From contig JAMXBB010000011.1 in NCBI GenBank assembly GCA_024138015.1, forward strand, positions 72,916,522 to 72,980,521: 64,000 nt of DNA, written 5' to 3'. Below are positions 1 to 10,886 of this stretch, one piece after another. The position numbers and the translations under genes are program-made. The stretch comes from Lumnitzera littorea. Its lineage: Eukaryota; Streptophyta; Magnoliopsida; Myrtales; Combretaceae. The notes under the pieces were generated by a model. The model was given only the letters and a program-made list of their open reading frames with translations, made no database searches and had not been told where the DNA came from. The first letter of the stretch is position 1. Each line of letters begins with the position of its first letter.

Positions 1-340
1 AATATTTTTAGAGAAATTATAAAAATAAGGCCCATTAGTTTTTTTTTTTTATTCTTACATGATGATTTAGTTTTAATAGGTTAACTTCTAAACTTAGTTT
101 TTCTAGTTTAATTTTCTAAAAAATGATTTTTTTAGAAAATCCATAGATTAGTGGCCAAATTAGGGAAACCCTTATTTTACTTTTTACTAATTTAACTAGT
201 TGTCGACTCTAATTTTTCTAAATATTTTTTTAAAAATCATTTTTTAAAGAAAAATATTTTTTTAATTTAATGTCGAGTGATTATTAAACGGGTTATGCTT
301 ATTATAGGTTAAATTAAGGAAAATAAAATAGGGCTTGACA
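1..340 (+). repeat. 3' end of the 5' LTR of element A
   Basis: Bases 1-340 align along their length with 12828-13180 (shared blocks such as TTTTCTAAAAAATGATTTTT and AGGTTAAATTAA), with substitutions and small indels. The LTR ends at about 340 in GGGCTTGACA; the other copy ends GGGCTCA at 13180. The rest of this LTR is left of the window. Confidence 0.85.
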
Positions 341-344
341 AAAT

Positions 345-363
345 TAGTGACTCTAGTGGGAAC
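345..363 (+). promoter_or_regulatory. Primer-binding site of element A (tRNA-Arg-like)
   Basis: A few bases after the LTR end, TAGTGACTCTAGTGGGAAC resembles the GGCGACTC-GCTGGGGA core I recall for Ogre-type elements, which are reported to use tRNA-Arg rather than initiator tRNA-Met. Several mismatches are present. The placement is right; the tRNA assignment is from memory. Confidence 0.6.
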
Positions 364-1257
364 ACTAGTGGGCTAGCTATGTAAAAATAAAAATTAGTTA
401 ATGGGTTTTTATGTTTTTTAATTTCTTTTATCTATTTATTGTAAGATAGTCATACTAACTAGTTTTTAATGATGTAGGCTTTAAGAAAAAAGCTGGCCCA
501 GTGGGCTCGTATTGGGGATTTAGGGGTAGGGGCTTTATTTATTAATAATCATTTGCATGTTTAGATTTGGCCAGACTTGGGCCACCTTATGAACTTAGGA
601 TGGGCTACCATTATGTAATTCTCAGGTCACTAAGGTTTTTATCCCTACCTAACGGTAATAGGTGAGCCCATTCAAGCTTTGATGTAGTATATTAGATTTT
701 TCTTTAGAAATCTTCAAAGCTATAGAGCCTAAAACTTGTAGACCTCACCCTCCTACATCATTCTTTTTGAAAAAGAGGTAGTCATTTTTTTTTAAATTAT
801 AAAGAAAAGTTTGATTAATCTAAGGTCAGTTCGGCGTTCTTTTTCAAAAAAGGGAAATTAAAAAAATCAATAACCCTTATATATCAATATTCACAAGCTT
901 CATTTCTTTTTAAATCTTGTTTTGAATCTACTTATATATAAGTGTACTCTTTGACTGTATGTTCATAATAATTCCTATAATTTATTAATTATTGGCTTCT
1001 ATTGCATTACATGTGTGTGTAGCATAACATATTGTTTATATTTGATTTTTGCTAATGCTTGTTTCTATTTAATCATTTTTATTGTTTGTATTATATGTGT
1101 TTTATTTTTATTGTCTATTAGTGAGTAAAAGGCTGCGTAATTTTAAAAAATTTTTTGAAGAAGCTGTAAAATTATTAATATCATATACAATCTTTTTGTA
1201 AATTTAACAGCTTCATTGTAAATAATTGTGTCATTTCATGTTTTATGTAATATAGAT
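364..1257 (+). other. Leader of element A between primer-binding site and ORF1
   Basis: About 0.9 kb of AT-rich sequence with no coding frame. Ogre-type elements have a long leader here. It holds no recognised motif beyond a few homopolymer T runs. Confidence 0.5.
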
Positions 1258-2790
1258 ATGAAAAGTTACGATAGTGTTAGTCACGAGCTCATCCATGAGG
1301 TTTAGTTAGATAAGTACTCCTTCTTGGAGGCTATACTGAAAGATTGGTTAAATTAGCTTTTGCCCGCCAAGCAAGATCACATTCGCAAGAAGATTAAGTT
1401 GGTCATATCTCTCATGCGAATCCAGCTTCACTGGCCTCTAATTTAAGCTCTTATCCATTATTAGGATCTAGAATATGCAGCTTTTAAGTTTAGCTCACAT
1501 ATGTTGACACCCACTTTAAAAGAATACTCTCAATTGCTTAGTGCCCTATGTCTTGAAGTAGGCATTATGGTCTCAGATCTTAGAGTTTGGCCCGATAAAG
1601 CCTTCATGACTTTGTTGGGAGTCAAAAAGGTAGTCTTAGCACTGTTCTTATCTTCAGAGGGCAAGAAATGTCTTAGTATCTTAAGACTAGTACAATGGTT
1701 TTCAAGCATAGACGCTTATAAGAAACATCGTCAAATCTTTTGTGGGGGAAATGAATCATGGGCTAAGAAGAGGGTAAACACCTTTATCGTAGCAGTATTT
1801 GGGATAGTGCTATTTCTTATCAGGTACAGTCAAGTTTATTATAGGGTAGTCGAGTTAGTAACCCAATTTTTAGCTAGTAAATCTTATATACCGCCATTAT
1901 TGGTAGAGCAATTCAGGACACTTACCCACTTAAGAAAGCAGGGGTATGAGTACTTCACAACCAACCCTACAATCCTTATTATTTGGTTTCTCAGTCACAT
2001 ATAAGGGTATGGAGGGAACTTTCTTAGAGCGTCCTTAACTAAACATATGAACTTGATTGACAACTTTTCCTATCACCTTAAGGTACTAAAAGAAGGTTAA
2101 TTTAAAGGATGGGTATCAGTCATGAGCAAGATGCAACCGGTGGATTTTATATGGATAATTAAGTGGAGCAATTATGCTCGAGCCATCCTAGGGTGCATCA
2201 ATTATGCAGGGGTCCCTCTCATTGATATTACGAGTTGTACAGGGTATTTCACAACTTATGTCAGTAGATAGCTAAGTCTGCTTCAAGAGATAGCATATAA
2301 AGATTCCTTGGAAGATGTTATATTGAATTATCAAGATCCTTATTTATCTACCGCTACTTTGATTCAACGACTAGCATAAGGGAACGGAGGGAAGTCAAGA
2401 AGGTAGTCAATGTGGGAACTTCAAGGGGTAAAGTCAGAGAATATCAGGCTACCAAGCAGTTTATTTATGATTAACTAAAGTAGATTGGAAAGATATGGTA
2501 TGAAGCTCCAGATGTATTCAGACATGAGCTAGAGCTAGAGCTAGAGCCAGAATACCTTTCACCTACTGAGACACCATATGAGCCAAAGTTGAAGCCCAAT
2601 TCCAAGAATGCAAAAGAATAATTGAAGAATTAAAAATGTAGAATGGGAGGTTGCTAAAAGAAAAATCAATTCTTGAGGAGTAATATTTAAGAAAGAGATG
2701 TTACAGTCTGAAGGCTGATGAGAGAAGTTGATGAAGCTCATCTTAGTCAGATCTGTTGGCTCTTATAGATATAGGATTTGATTTTTTTAG
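1258..2790 (+). pseudogene. ORF1 of element A (Ogre-specific ORF upstream of gag), broken
   Basis: Reading from the ATG at 1258, one frame passes through in-frame stops (for example TAG at 1303 and 1354) into an open stretch from 1501 to 2004 (167 aa), and similarity of pattern continues in shifted frames to about 2770. Recognisable segments include LTPTLKEYSQLL and VWPDKAFMTLLG, then downstream PVDFIWIIKWSNYARAILG and YKDSLEDVI. These match the ORF1 protein of Ogre/TatII elements, a plant-mobile-domain-like protein of unknown role encoded before gag. Its presence ahead of gag is the main reason for assigning A to this lineage. Stops are mostly TAG or TAA replacing glutamine-like positions. 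The product is not functional as it stands. I recognise the family but can state no biochemical function. Confidence 0.75.
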
Positions 2791-3144
2791 AAAGATTAGT
2801 TAAGAGCTTTTTTTTCTTTTAGTCAATTGTGTAGGTTTGATTTTATGATTATTAATAAATTTGCAACTTCATTAAATGAAAACCTTTATTGATTGTGCAG
2901 TCTTTTGCTTTTTTTTTTTTCTTTTCTTTTCTTACCCTTGATAGTTATCTTTTAAATAGTAAGAAAGAAAAATAAAATAAATGATGACAAAATAACAAAA
3001 AAAAAAAAACAATAAAATTTTAGTTCACCAAAATATCTAAACTCGGGTTTTCGTTTAGGATTTTGAAGATAGCATCCAAGTGAGCAAACTCTATTAGAAG
3101 CCTGATATTTACTTGTTCTAAAGTAAGAATATCAACTCACGGTA
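2791..3144 (+). other. Spacer between ORF1 and gag of element A
   Basis: Low-complexity A- and T-rich DNA with poly-T and poly-A runs at 2908-2930 and 2998-3010. It also holds CGGGTTTTCGTTTAGG near 3044, which recurs with one change in the monomers of the tandem array at 13190-14340 (see findings). Confidence 0.5.
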
Positions 3145-5200
3145 ATGGAAACGTCAGTCAAACTGAGCCTGATCCGAGAGTCGCAACCTTGGAAGAAAAC
3201 GTAAACAAGATGGCTGAACAAATCTAGGCTCTCACTTAGGTTATTGAAATTCTCAATAATTGGCAAGCATCTCAAGTTAACCTGAATCAAGATGCAAAAG
3301 TGAACCCACCCCCTAAACTAGAAGATGAAGAATCGGTCCCCAATGTTGAGACATAGAGGAAGGAGATTGAGGAAAAACACTGAGAGATGGAAATGAAGTT
3401 TATGCAAAAGTTGACCAAAAAGATGAAAACCCTAGAAATGATTAATGAGCTTGAGCAAATGGGAATGATCAATTTGCTGATGTATGAAGATGATCATTTC
3501 TCGGAAAATTTTAAAATTTCAGAATTCAAGAAATACGATGGGACTAGCTGCCCGAAGCCCCACACTAGGCTGTACATTAGAAAGATGGGAAAATACACAA
3601 AGTATGATAAGGTGATGGTCTAAACCTTTTAGGATAGCTTGATGGGGCCTCCCTTAACTTGGTATGCCTAACTGGACTTGAACAAGGTCGATACATAGGA
3701 TAAGTTATCCCGAGCTTTCTACAACTAGTGCAAGTTCAATATTGAGGTGACCTTATCCATGTAGGATTTGAATAATCTGCAAAAGAAGACTAATGAAGGC
3801 TTTAAGAAGTATGCTCAAAGATGGAGGGGCATGGCAGCTAGAGTGACTCCACCCTTAACAGAAAAAGATCTGACCTTTGCCTTTATTAACACTCTTGGAA
3901 GCCCGTACTACCAACATTTAGTATGACACCCTACCTCTAACTTTATAGAGATTGTGGCCTCAGGATGCCGAATTGAGAAAACTATCACTACTGGAAGGCT
4001 TCTTAATCTTGAAGGAGTTAAGAAGAAGACGCCTCCCGCAAGATTTTCCAACAAAGCCAAATAAGCTACTGTAAGCGTTGTCAATACTAGCAACCTTATT
4101 TGACTTATAACACTAGTTACCATGATAGGAGGATCTAAACCCTTACCAAATCCAAATTAGAATAATTGCCTACAAAGGAGACAGTTTACTTAGATCCCCA
4201 TTCCTCTAAGCTAAGTTCTTTCAAGATTAAGGAAGGAGAGTCTCTTAATATTTGAAATACTGAAGGAGGGACAAAGGTCAAGAGATTACAACCCAGAGCT
4301 CCATTGTGACTATCATTTGGGGCAAGTGGGGCATTCTACAAATTAGTGTTGGAAACTCATACATAAGATCCAAGATCTTATTGATACTAAATTGGTTCAA
4401 TTGGACTTCATCTAGACTTTTGCTTGTAACATGAGTAATAATCCTCTATCGGATCATGGATGCTCAATCAACATGATTATTGCTGAAGTGTCTGAACTAA
4501 GAATTGATTTAGATAGTCTCCCCATCACTATTGAAGAGGTAGCTTGGAATCTGAGGCAGGCAGAACGCTTACAGAATATGAATCTCAAAGATGAAACCTG
4601 AACTAAACTAGCAATATATCAATTGCAAAAGGATGGGAAGATAAAGAAAGCTGATGTTATGGCTATGATGGTTCCAAAACCATGAAAGAGGTGAACTTAA
4701 AAGGAGCTCAGAGAAAGGTATGAAGCCGGAGATTCGATTGTCAACACCTTGGGAGAGCCATCAAGAAAGTTTGAGTACTTGGTTGATTACACTGGTTCAC
4801 CCGCCATATATGCAACGAACCACCCATTGGATGGGGTTTTGAATTTGAGGAAGAAGACAAGCTTATTGCAAAAGCTAAGAAGACAACTGAGATGATTGGA
4901 ATGATTAGAGGTGGGCCTATACCTTTAGTTTTTGAATACTATGAAAGGACTAAGAAGGTTGAAGAATTAGGTAAGCCCAAGAAAATAGCTTTTAATGTCC
5001 TAATAGCTCTAGAGAATTACAAAGCAACTCCTCTGGATTACCAAACGGTCAGTCAGACAACCAGGTTCTTATCACCCATGGTTAGTAAGCTTACACACTC
5101 GAGACGAATCTATGACCAGAACGAAGAGGCCAAGAGAAAAACTACTGTGGAAGAGGCTTCTTGAAAGATCTTTGAAGATTCGGATGAGAAAGATTAGAAT
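3145..5200 (+). pseudogene. gag of element A, broken
   Basis: The region reads as an Ogre-type Gag. An N-terminal helical part (LEENVNKMAEQ, QKLTKKMKTLEMINEL) is followed by the capsid-like block containing KKYDGTSCPKP (about 3528) and GFKKYAQRWRGMAARV, PPLTEKDLTFAFINTL (about 3800-3895). A zinc-finger-like motif CDYHLGQVGHSTN-CW sits near 4305-4350, with a TAG inside it. The tail runs through a lysine-rich linker (open from 4892 to 5161) toward the protease. The function would be assembly of the virus-like particle and RNA packaging. At least ten stops and several frameshifts interrupt it. The start ATG at 3145 is the first in the neighbourhood but is not certain. Confidence 0.78.
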
Positions 5201-6235
5201 GTTTCCAAGAAGATAGTAAAAGCCAGTAAGTATAAGATTATGGATCGTCTAACTAAGGTACTAGCTTAGATCTCCCTAATGGGCTTACTATTGTCATTAG
5301 ATACTCACCAAGAAGCTTTAATCAAAATTCTGAAAGATGTCAAAGTACTTGATGTGATTTCCATTGAAAAGCTAGGATTGGTGGTTAATTAAATATTTGT
5401 AATGGATTAGATTTCATTCTTATCGGATGAATTAGGTGAAGAAGGAGACTGATACACAAAATCTCTTTTTATAGTGGTCAAATGTGCAGGGAAAGTGGTT
5501 GCTTAGGTATTGGTTGATAATGGTTCTTTACTGAATGCGTGTCTACTAGCGACACTGAATTTGCTTAGAGTAGATTCAACTGAGGTAAAGCTTGGCTCGA
5601 TTTCAATAAGGGCTTTTGATGGATCAAAGAGGGAGATGCTTGGAAAAGTTAGGCTGCAGGTCGAGATTGGTCTACAAATGTTCATGATTCCATTTCAAGT
5701 CTTAGATATGCTTCGAACTTTCAATCTTCTATTGGGAAGGCCATGGATTCACTCGATAGGGGCAATAGCCGATGGGCAGTTGGTCACTATTCTTATGGAG
5801 CCAGACTATGAGATTTATAAAGAGACGACTATTCCATATATCGGGAGTAAAGAATTGAAGAAACTAGGATTGCAAATTTTTGACAAGATCAATATGATTG
5901 AATTGTTAAGACAGTGGGTAGGAGATCATTTGGAATAACCTAAGTAGCAAATTGGAACGTTCGGGCTCGAATATGAGCTCATTGAAGAAGAAATTCAAGA
6001 AATGAAGGCCAAAACCAGAGGTAAGAGAGGAGATTACTTATACCATGCTCATATGGATTTTTTAGATATCTATCAGACATACTCAATACCATCTTGTGTT
6101 CAAGAACCCGAAGTAGCCAGTTTATCTAAGGCTTTGGCTTGGCAATGCAACGTCAATATAGACAAGAAGAAAGATATTGGCATCCTAGTTTCCTTATGCA
6201 ACTGGTTTTCCATTCTTGTTAATAGGTCTCTTTAG
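5201..6235 (+). pseudogene. Protease region (PR) of element A, broken
   Basis: An aspartic-protease-type domain lies at about 5430-5870. The catalytic D-N/T/S-G loop is seen as VDNGSLLNA with DNG at 5516-5524, the downstream block is RAFDGSKREMLGKV, and the flap/dimer region is LLGRPWIHSIGAI near 5725. Asn in the second catalytic-loop position is usual for this lineage. The longest open stretch is 5510-5938 (142 aa). A second open stretch, 6002-6235, is the linker toward RT. It would process Gag-Pol. Stops at 5505 and elsewhere break the frame. Confidence 0.78.
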
Positions 6236-6640
6236 AAGAGCAATATTAGATCAATTAAGAGAATTTGATTTAATAATTAATCCGATTAGTTAGGCCTTTT
6301 CTTTTTAATAATTTGAATTCATTCAATAAAATTAGTTCTTTTCTTTCTTTCAATTCGTCTTTGTTATTTACTTGTTATCCTTTTGCCTTTTCCTTTACTC
6401 TTTAGATTTGATAAAAATGATGAACATAATGGATATCCCGTGCCTATAAACAATGAAAGTACCAATATCACATTTGGCCCTGTTGGGTCAGACATAAGAG
6501 ATGATATTGAGACTCCAAGCAAAATATAAGAGAGTTGGCATCGATTTGAATAGGGTAGAGTGATTACTAATGAACCGATAATTGTGATTGATTTGGGGAT
6601 AGAAGAGAATCTGTGAAATTTGAAAATTAGGGGTAATCTG
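6236..6640 (+). other. PR-RT spacer with splice-acceptor-like tract
   Basis: No coding frame between the PR linker and the RT domain. A pyrimidine-rich run at about 6330-6405 ends in TTTACTCTTTAG, and coding-like sequence (DKNDEHNGYPVPINNES) begins right after it. Ogre elements are known to carry an intron between protease and RT, and this has the look of its 3' end. The 5' donor was not placed with confidence. Confidence 0.5.
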
Positions 6641-7870
6641 GCAGATAATTAGAAACGAAAGTTGTCATGTTTATTATCAGAATACCTAGACATATTTGCT
6701 TGGTCCGATTAGGCGGTTTAGGCCAGATATACTCCTTAAAATAAAAGAAGAAGTGAAGAAATTACTAGGAGTTTGGTTCATAGAAGTGTTGGATTATCCT
6801 GAATGGGTAGCCAATGTGGTGCCAGTGTTGAAGAAAAATGGGAAAGTTAGGGAATGTGTGGACTTCCGTGATTTAAATCAAGCGACACCTAAGGATAACT
6901 TTCCTTTACCACATTCGGGGAACGTTTTGTTATCGCATGATGCCTTTTGGGTTGAAGAATGTTGGGGCAACTTATCAGCGTGCTATGGTAGCTCTATTTC
7001 ATAACCTAATTCATCGGGAAATTGAAGTTTATGTAGATGATATGATCACCAAATCCAAGGAGGGTGAGAATCATGTTAATGTTTTATGTAAACTATTCAA
7101 GCAATTGAGGAAGTTTCAATTAAAGCTGAATCCAGAAAAGTGCACCTTTGGAGTAACCTCGGGCAAATTGTTGGGTTTTGTAGTCATTAGAAAAGGAATC
7201 GAAGTGGACCCAGACAAAGTTAAGGCAATTGTAAACATGCCTGCACCGAAGACTATAAAGGAAGTTCAAGGATTGTTAGGGAGGTTGAATTACATTACTT
7301 AGTTTGTATCACAGCTAACCAACAAATGCAAGTCATTATTCAAACTCTTGAGGAAGAATACAATGATAGAATGGGATGAAGAGTGTGAGCAAGCATTTGC
7401 TAAAATCAAGAAGTATCTTATGAATCCACTAATACTGGTCACTCCTACATTAGGAAGGCCATTAATTCTCTAGTTGACGATCCTTCCTGAATCGATGGGA
7501 TGTATGTTGGGGCAGAAAGATGAAATAGGAAAAAAAGAGCATCCTTTATATAACTTGAGCAAGAAGTTCACAAAAGGCGAACAAAAATACTCAGAGGTGG
7601 AAAAAATGTGTTGTGCCTTAATATGAGCAATGCATAGTCTCATGTAGTATACACTTTATTACTTAGTGGAGTTGCTGACAAAACATGACCCGTTGAGGTA
7701 TTTAGCAGAAAAGTTGGCATTGATTGGGAGAATATCAAAGTGGTAGATGTTGCTCTCTAAGTTTGATATAAAATATGCAAGTTAGAGTTTAGTCAAAGGG
7801 TAGGTAGTAGCTAATCAATTAGCCAAATACCTACTAGAAGATAAAGATGATGGTTCAGAATCTTAGTTTC
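6641..7870 (+). pseudogene. Reverse transcriptase and RNase H of element A, with an internal deletion
   Basis: The RT begins before KIKEEVKKLLGVWFIEVLD (about 6735) and continues through YPEWVANVVPVLKKNGKVR and CVDFRDLNQATPKDNFPLPH (about 6920). The next recognisable block, MMPFGLKNVGATYQRA, starts at 6937 in another frame, so the segment holding motif A with the first catalytic Asp is gone. YVDDM is intact at 7030-7044, followed by KLNPEKCTFGVTSGKLLGF. The RNase H part (GCMLGQKDE, HPLYNLSKKFTKGEQKYSEVEK, LTKHDPLRYL) runs 7320-7870 with several TAG stops. The enzyme would copy RNA to DNA and degrade the RNA strand. It cannot be active without motif A. Confidence 0.88.
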
Positions 7871-7920
7871 CCAATGAAAATGTGATGGTGGTGAATGAAC
7901 TAAGTGGTGAGAAATTGGAA

Positions 7921-8335
7921 TAGAGAATGTATTTTGATGGAGTAACCAATGTATTCGGATGTAGGAGAGGAGCAATACTGGTATCACCTGAAGATAATTA
8001 TTTCCCTATAGCAACGAGGTTAGCATTTCCATATACGAACAACATAATAGAATATGAGGCTTGCATTTTGGGGCTTAAAATGGCGCTAGACATGGGAATA
8101 CAAAGGCTTGAAGTATATAGAAATTCCTCTCTTATAATTCTCTAGATCCTAAGTGAATATAAGACAAAAAATAAGAAGTTGATACCTTATCACGAGCATT
8201 TAGGAAGGCTGATTAAAAAGTTCCAAGAAATTTCATTTACTTACATTCCAAGAACCCAGAATCAATTTGTCAATGCACTTATCATGTTAGCATCGATGGT
8301 GGAAGTCATGAATGGGATAGAAATTCAACCCTTGA
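7921..8335 (+). pseudogene. Second, archaeal-type RNase H (aRH) of element A
   Basis: A second RNase H follows the RT-linked one, as is typical of the Tat clade. Visible motifs: MYFDGVTN with the first Asp near 7936, NNIIEYEACILGLKMALDMG with the Glu, then VYRNSSLI where an Asp is expected after the VYG-type strand, and IPRTQNQFVNALIMLAS where the last conserved Asp is expected. Both of these late acidic positions read Asn, consistent with G-to-A change. The coding frame is open 7927-8145 and 8179-8658, separated by a TAG. This domain is thought to help remove the primer RNA. Here it is inactivated. Confidence 0.8.
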
Positions 8336-9563
8336 AAATTGAGATAGCGAAAAGACTGGCTTTTTGCCTAACCATTGAAGAGAAACAACAAAAGAAGCCC
8401 TGGTATTATGATATCAAAAAGTTAAATGAAACGGGTAAGTTCCCTAATGAAGCTGATAGGAAAGATAAAAGAGCCTTAAGGAGATTGACTGCTCATTTCC
8501 TATTAAGTGGAGCTACATTGTATAAAAGATCACTAGATACAACATGGCTAAGGTGTGTAAATGAAGAAGTTAAGAAATTAATGAAAGAAGTACATGAAGG
8601 GGTCTGTGGTCCTCATATGAATAAGTACATGTTAGCTAGGAAAATCATGAGGATGTGATTTTTTTTATGACAATGGAAGCAGATTATATCAAGCACGTAA
8701 GGCATTGTCATTTGTGTTAGGTATATGCTAACAAAATCAATGCTCTTCCCTAAGAATCACATGTATTGTCAGCTCTTTGGCCTTTCTCAATGTGGGGGAT
8801 GGATATGATCGGTCCAATTTTGCCAACGGCTTCAAATGGGCATAGATTCATTTTAGTTGCGATCGATTATTTTACTAAGTGGGTGGAAGCAACGTTGTAT
8901 GCTATGATGACCAAAGGAGTGGTAGTCAGGTTTCTAAAAGAAGATATCATTGGAAGATATAATGCACCTGAGTCCATTATTATGAGCAACGGGTCAAATT
9001 TGAACAATAAACTGATGGCTAAAGTATGTAACCGATTTAAGATCAATCATAGAAACTTGACTCCTTATCAACCTCAAATGAATGAGCAGTTGAAGCTGCT
9101 AATAAGAATATCAAGAGAATAATTGAGAAGATGGCGACCACTTATAGAGATTGGCATGAGATGCTTCCCTTTGCTCTCATGGCTTACAGAAATACCTTCA
9201 TTCTGAGTGCCAGCAGAAATTCAATTCGATGAAGTGGAGTAGGTAAAGAAATGAATGGAGCATTTGAACCTCCTAGATGAAAGGAGGCTTATAATAATAT
9301 GTCATGGTCAGTATTACCAACAAAGGATGATCTAAGCCTTTAACAAGAAGGTACGCCCAAGGTACTTTAAGGAAGGAGATTTAATGTTGAAGAAAGTACT
9401 ACCTAATGTAAAAGACCTTGAGGGAAAATTTGCTCAGAATTATGAAGGTCCTTATGTGGTAAAAAGGGTTTTATCGGGAGGTGCATTAGTGTTGATGGAA
9501 ATGGATGGTCTGGAATTAAGGGTACCTATGAATTTAGATGCTTTAAAATTATATTATCTATGA
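8336..9563 (+). pseudogene. Integrase of element A, broken
   Basis: A linker and an HHCC-type region (EVHEGVCGPHMNKY near 8596; HCHLC near 8703) precede the core: WPFSMWGMDMIGPI with the first catalytic Asp near 8802, GHRFILVAIDYFTKWVEA, then IIMSNGSNLNNK near 8985, where the second catalytic Asp is replaced. A one-base change near 9088 shifts the frame just before the catalytic Glu segment, which continues in the other frame as AVEAANKNIK and WHEMLPFALMAYRNT. The C-terminal part has KKVRPRYFKEGDLMLKKVLP, NYEGPYVVKRVLSGGALVL and DALKLYYL, ending at TGA 9561-9563. This end is the usual end of pol in the lineage. Confidence 0.85.
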
Positions 9564-10234
9564 AAACTGAGTTCAATAAAGATTCCAATTTTGCTTGAGA
9601 ATTATTTGTGGTTAATCTTTCATCATTTACAAGTAAAGTTGATACCCATGAATGTTCTTGAATTCAGATGGTCATCGATTGACAAACACTTCACCAATAA
9701 ATCCTTGAATACCACATTTCTTAGCCTCATACACTTAAACACCAAACACTTACCAATGAATTTGAGTCACAAAATAAATTGAAATTGAATATTCTTAATG
9801 ATTTAATTTAGTTTTTTTCGAAAAGAGAGTTACTTTTTAAGAATCATAGAGAGGTGGAAATTGTGACTTGGAGACGATAAAAGCAGAATCAAGACATAAG
9901 CATGGTACAGCTAAAAGATTCGTCAGCAAAAGGTTTCAATCATGAAGAAGACTTTATTCAAAAAAATAAATAAATAAATAAAAGAAGATGAAGTAAGCCA
10001 ATCTTAAGGAAATACTTTGGTGATATTCTGCTATCTGAATGAGTGAACATCGGGAATCAACGTGAGGTATGCCGATTAGTTGCTATCTGCAAAATTCTCT
10101 ATTCCTAAGTAAAATTATCCTAAAGTCTTTGAAAGAGATATTTAGGAAAATTAAGAAGGTTTTTTAAATCTCGAAGAGATCTATCCATTTTGGATCATCC
10201 ATCAAACCCAAAACAAGTTAATTGACCCCCAGTG
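9564..10234 (+). other. 3' untranslated region of element A, proximal part
   Basis: AT-rich, non-coding, with a (TAAA)n-like run near 9965-9982. A short open stretch at 9591-9782 has no recognisable motif and is most likely chance. Confidence 0.5.
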
Positions 10235-10800
10235 GTTTTACCCTATTCTTTGAAGATAGGCACCCTATATTTTACCCTATCCTTTCAAGACAGGCTCCCT
10301 TTTGCCCTGTCCTTTTAAGATGGGCCCCCTAATTCTTAGTCCTATTCTTTTAAAATAGCCCCCCTAATTCTTAGCCCTACTCTTTCAAAATGGCTCCCTT
10401 AATCCTTAGCCTTATCCTTTCAAGATAGAAAACTTAAGATAGGTATTTTAAATCTTTAGCCCTATCCTTTCAAGATAAGCCTCATAATCTTTTACCCCAT
10501 CCTTTTAAGATAGGATTCTTTTTGTCTCATTCTTTCAAGACCAGCCTCCTATTCCTTAGCCCTATTCCTTTAAGATAGGTACCTTATTTTCTTTACCCTA
10601 TCCTTTCAAGATGGGTTTCTTATTCCTTTGCATCATACTTTCAAGATGGGTTTCCTATTCCTTTGTCTCATCATTTCGAGACGGGTTTCCCATACCTTTG
10701 CCTTACCCCTTTCAAGACGAGCTGTTTATTCTTTACGTCGACCTTTCAAGTCGGTATCCTTCTTCAAGATGAAACATAACTTAGCTGACTATTCAAGTCA
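10235..10800 (+). repeat. Short tandem array of hairpin-forming monomers (3' UTR of element A)
   Basis: About 13 monomers of roughly 38-50 bases, each built on a core like CCTATCCTTTCAAGATAGG followed by a T/C-rich spacer. The core is an inverted repeat around an almost constant CTTTCAA loop. The stem sequence differs between monomers but stays self-complementary in many of them: CCTAT/ATAGG, GTCTC/GAGAC, CATC/GATG, CGAC/GTCG, CTGACT/AGTCAG. Variable tandem repeats in the 3' UTR are a known property of Ogre-type elements and a reported source of satellites. The covarying stems are described in the findings. Confidence 0.8.
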
Positions 10801-10886
10801 GTAAGCCTTATTATATCAGTTTAAAATAGGGTTTGGCAAAAATAGGTATCTCTTTTGTCTTTCTAATGAAGTTCTAATGAGGCCGC

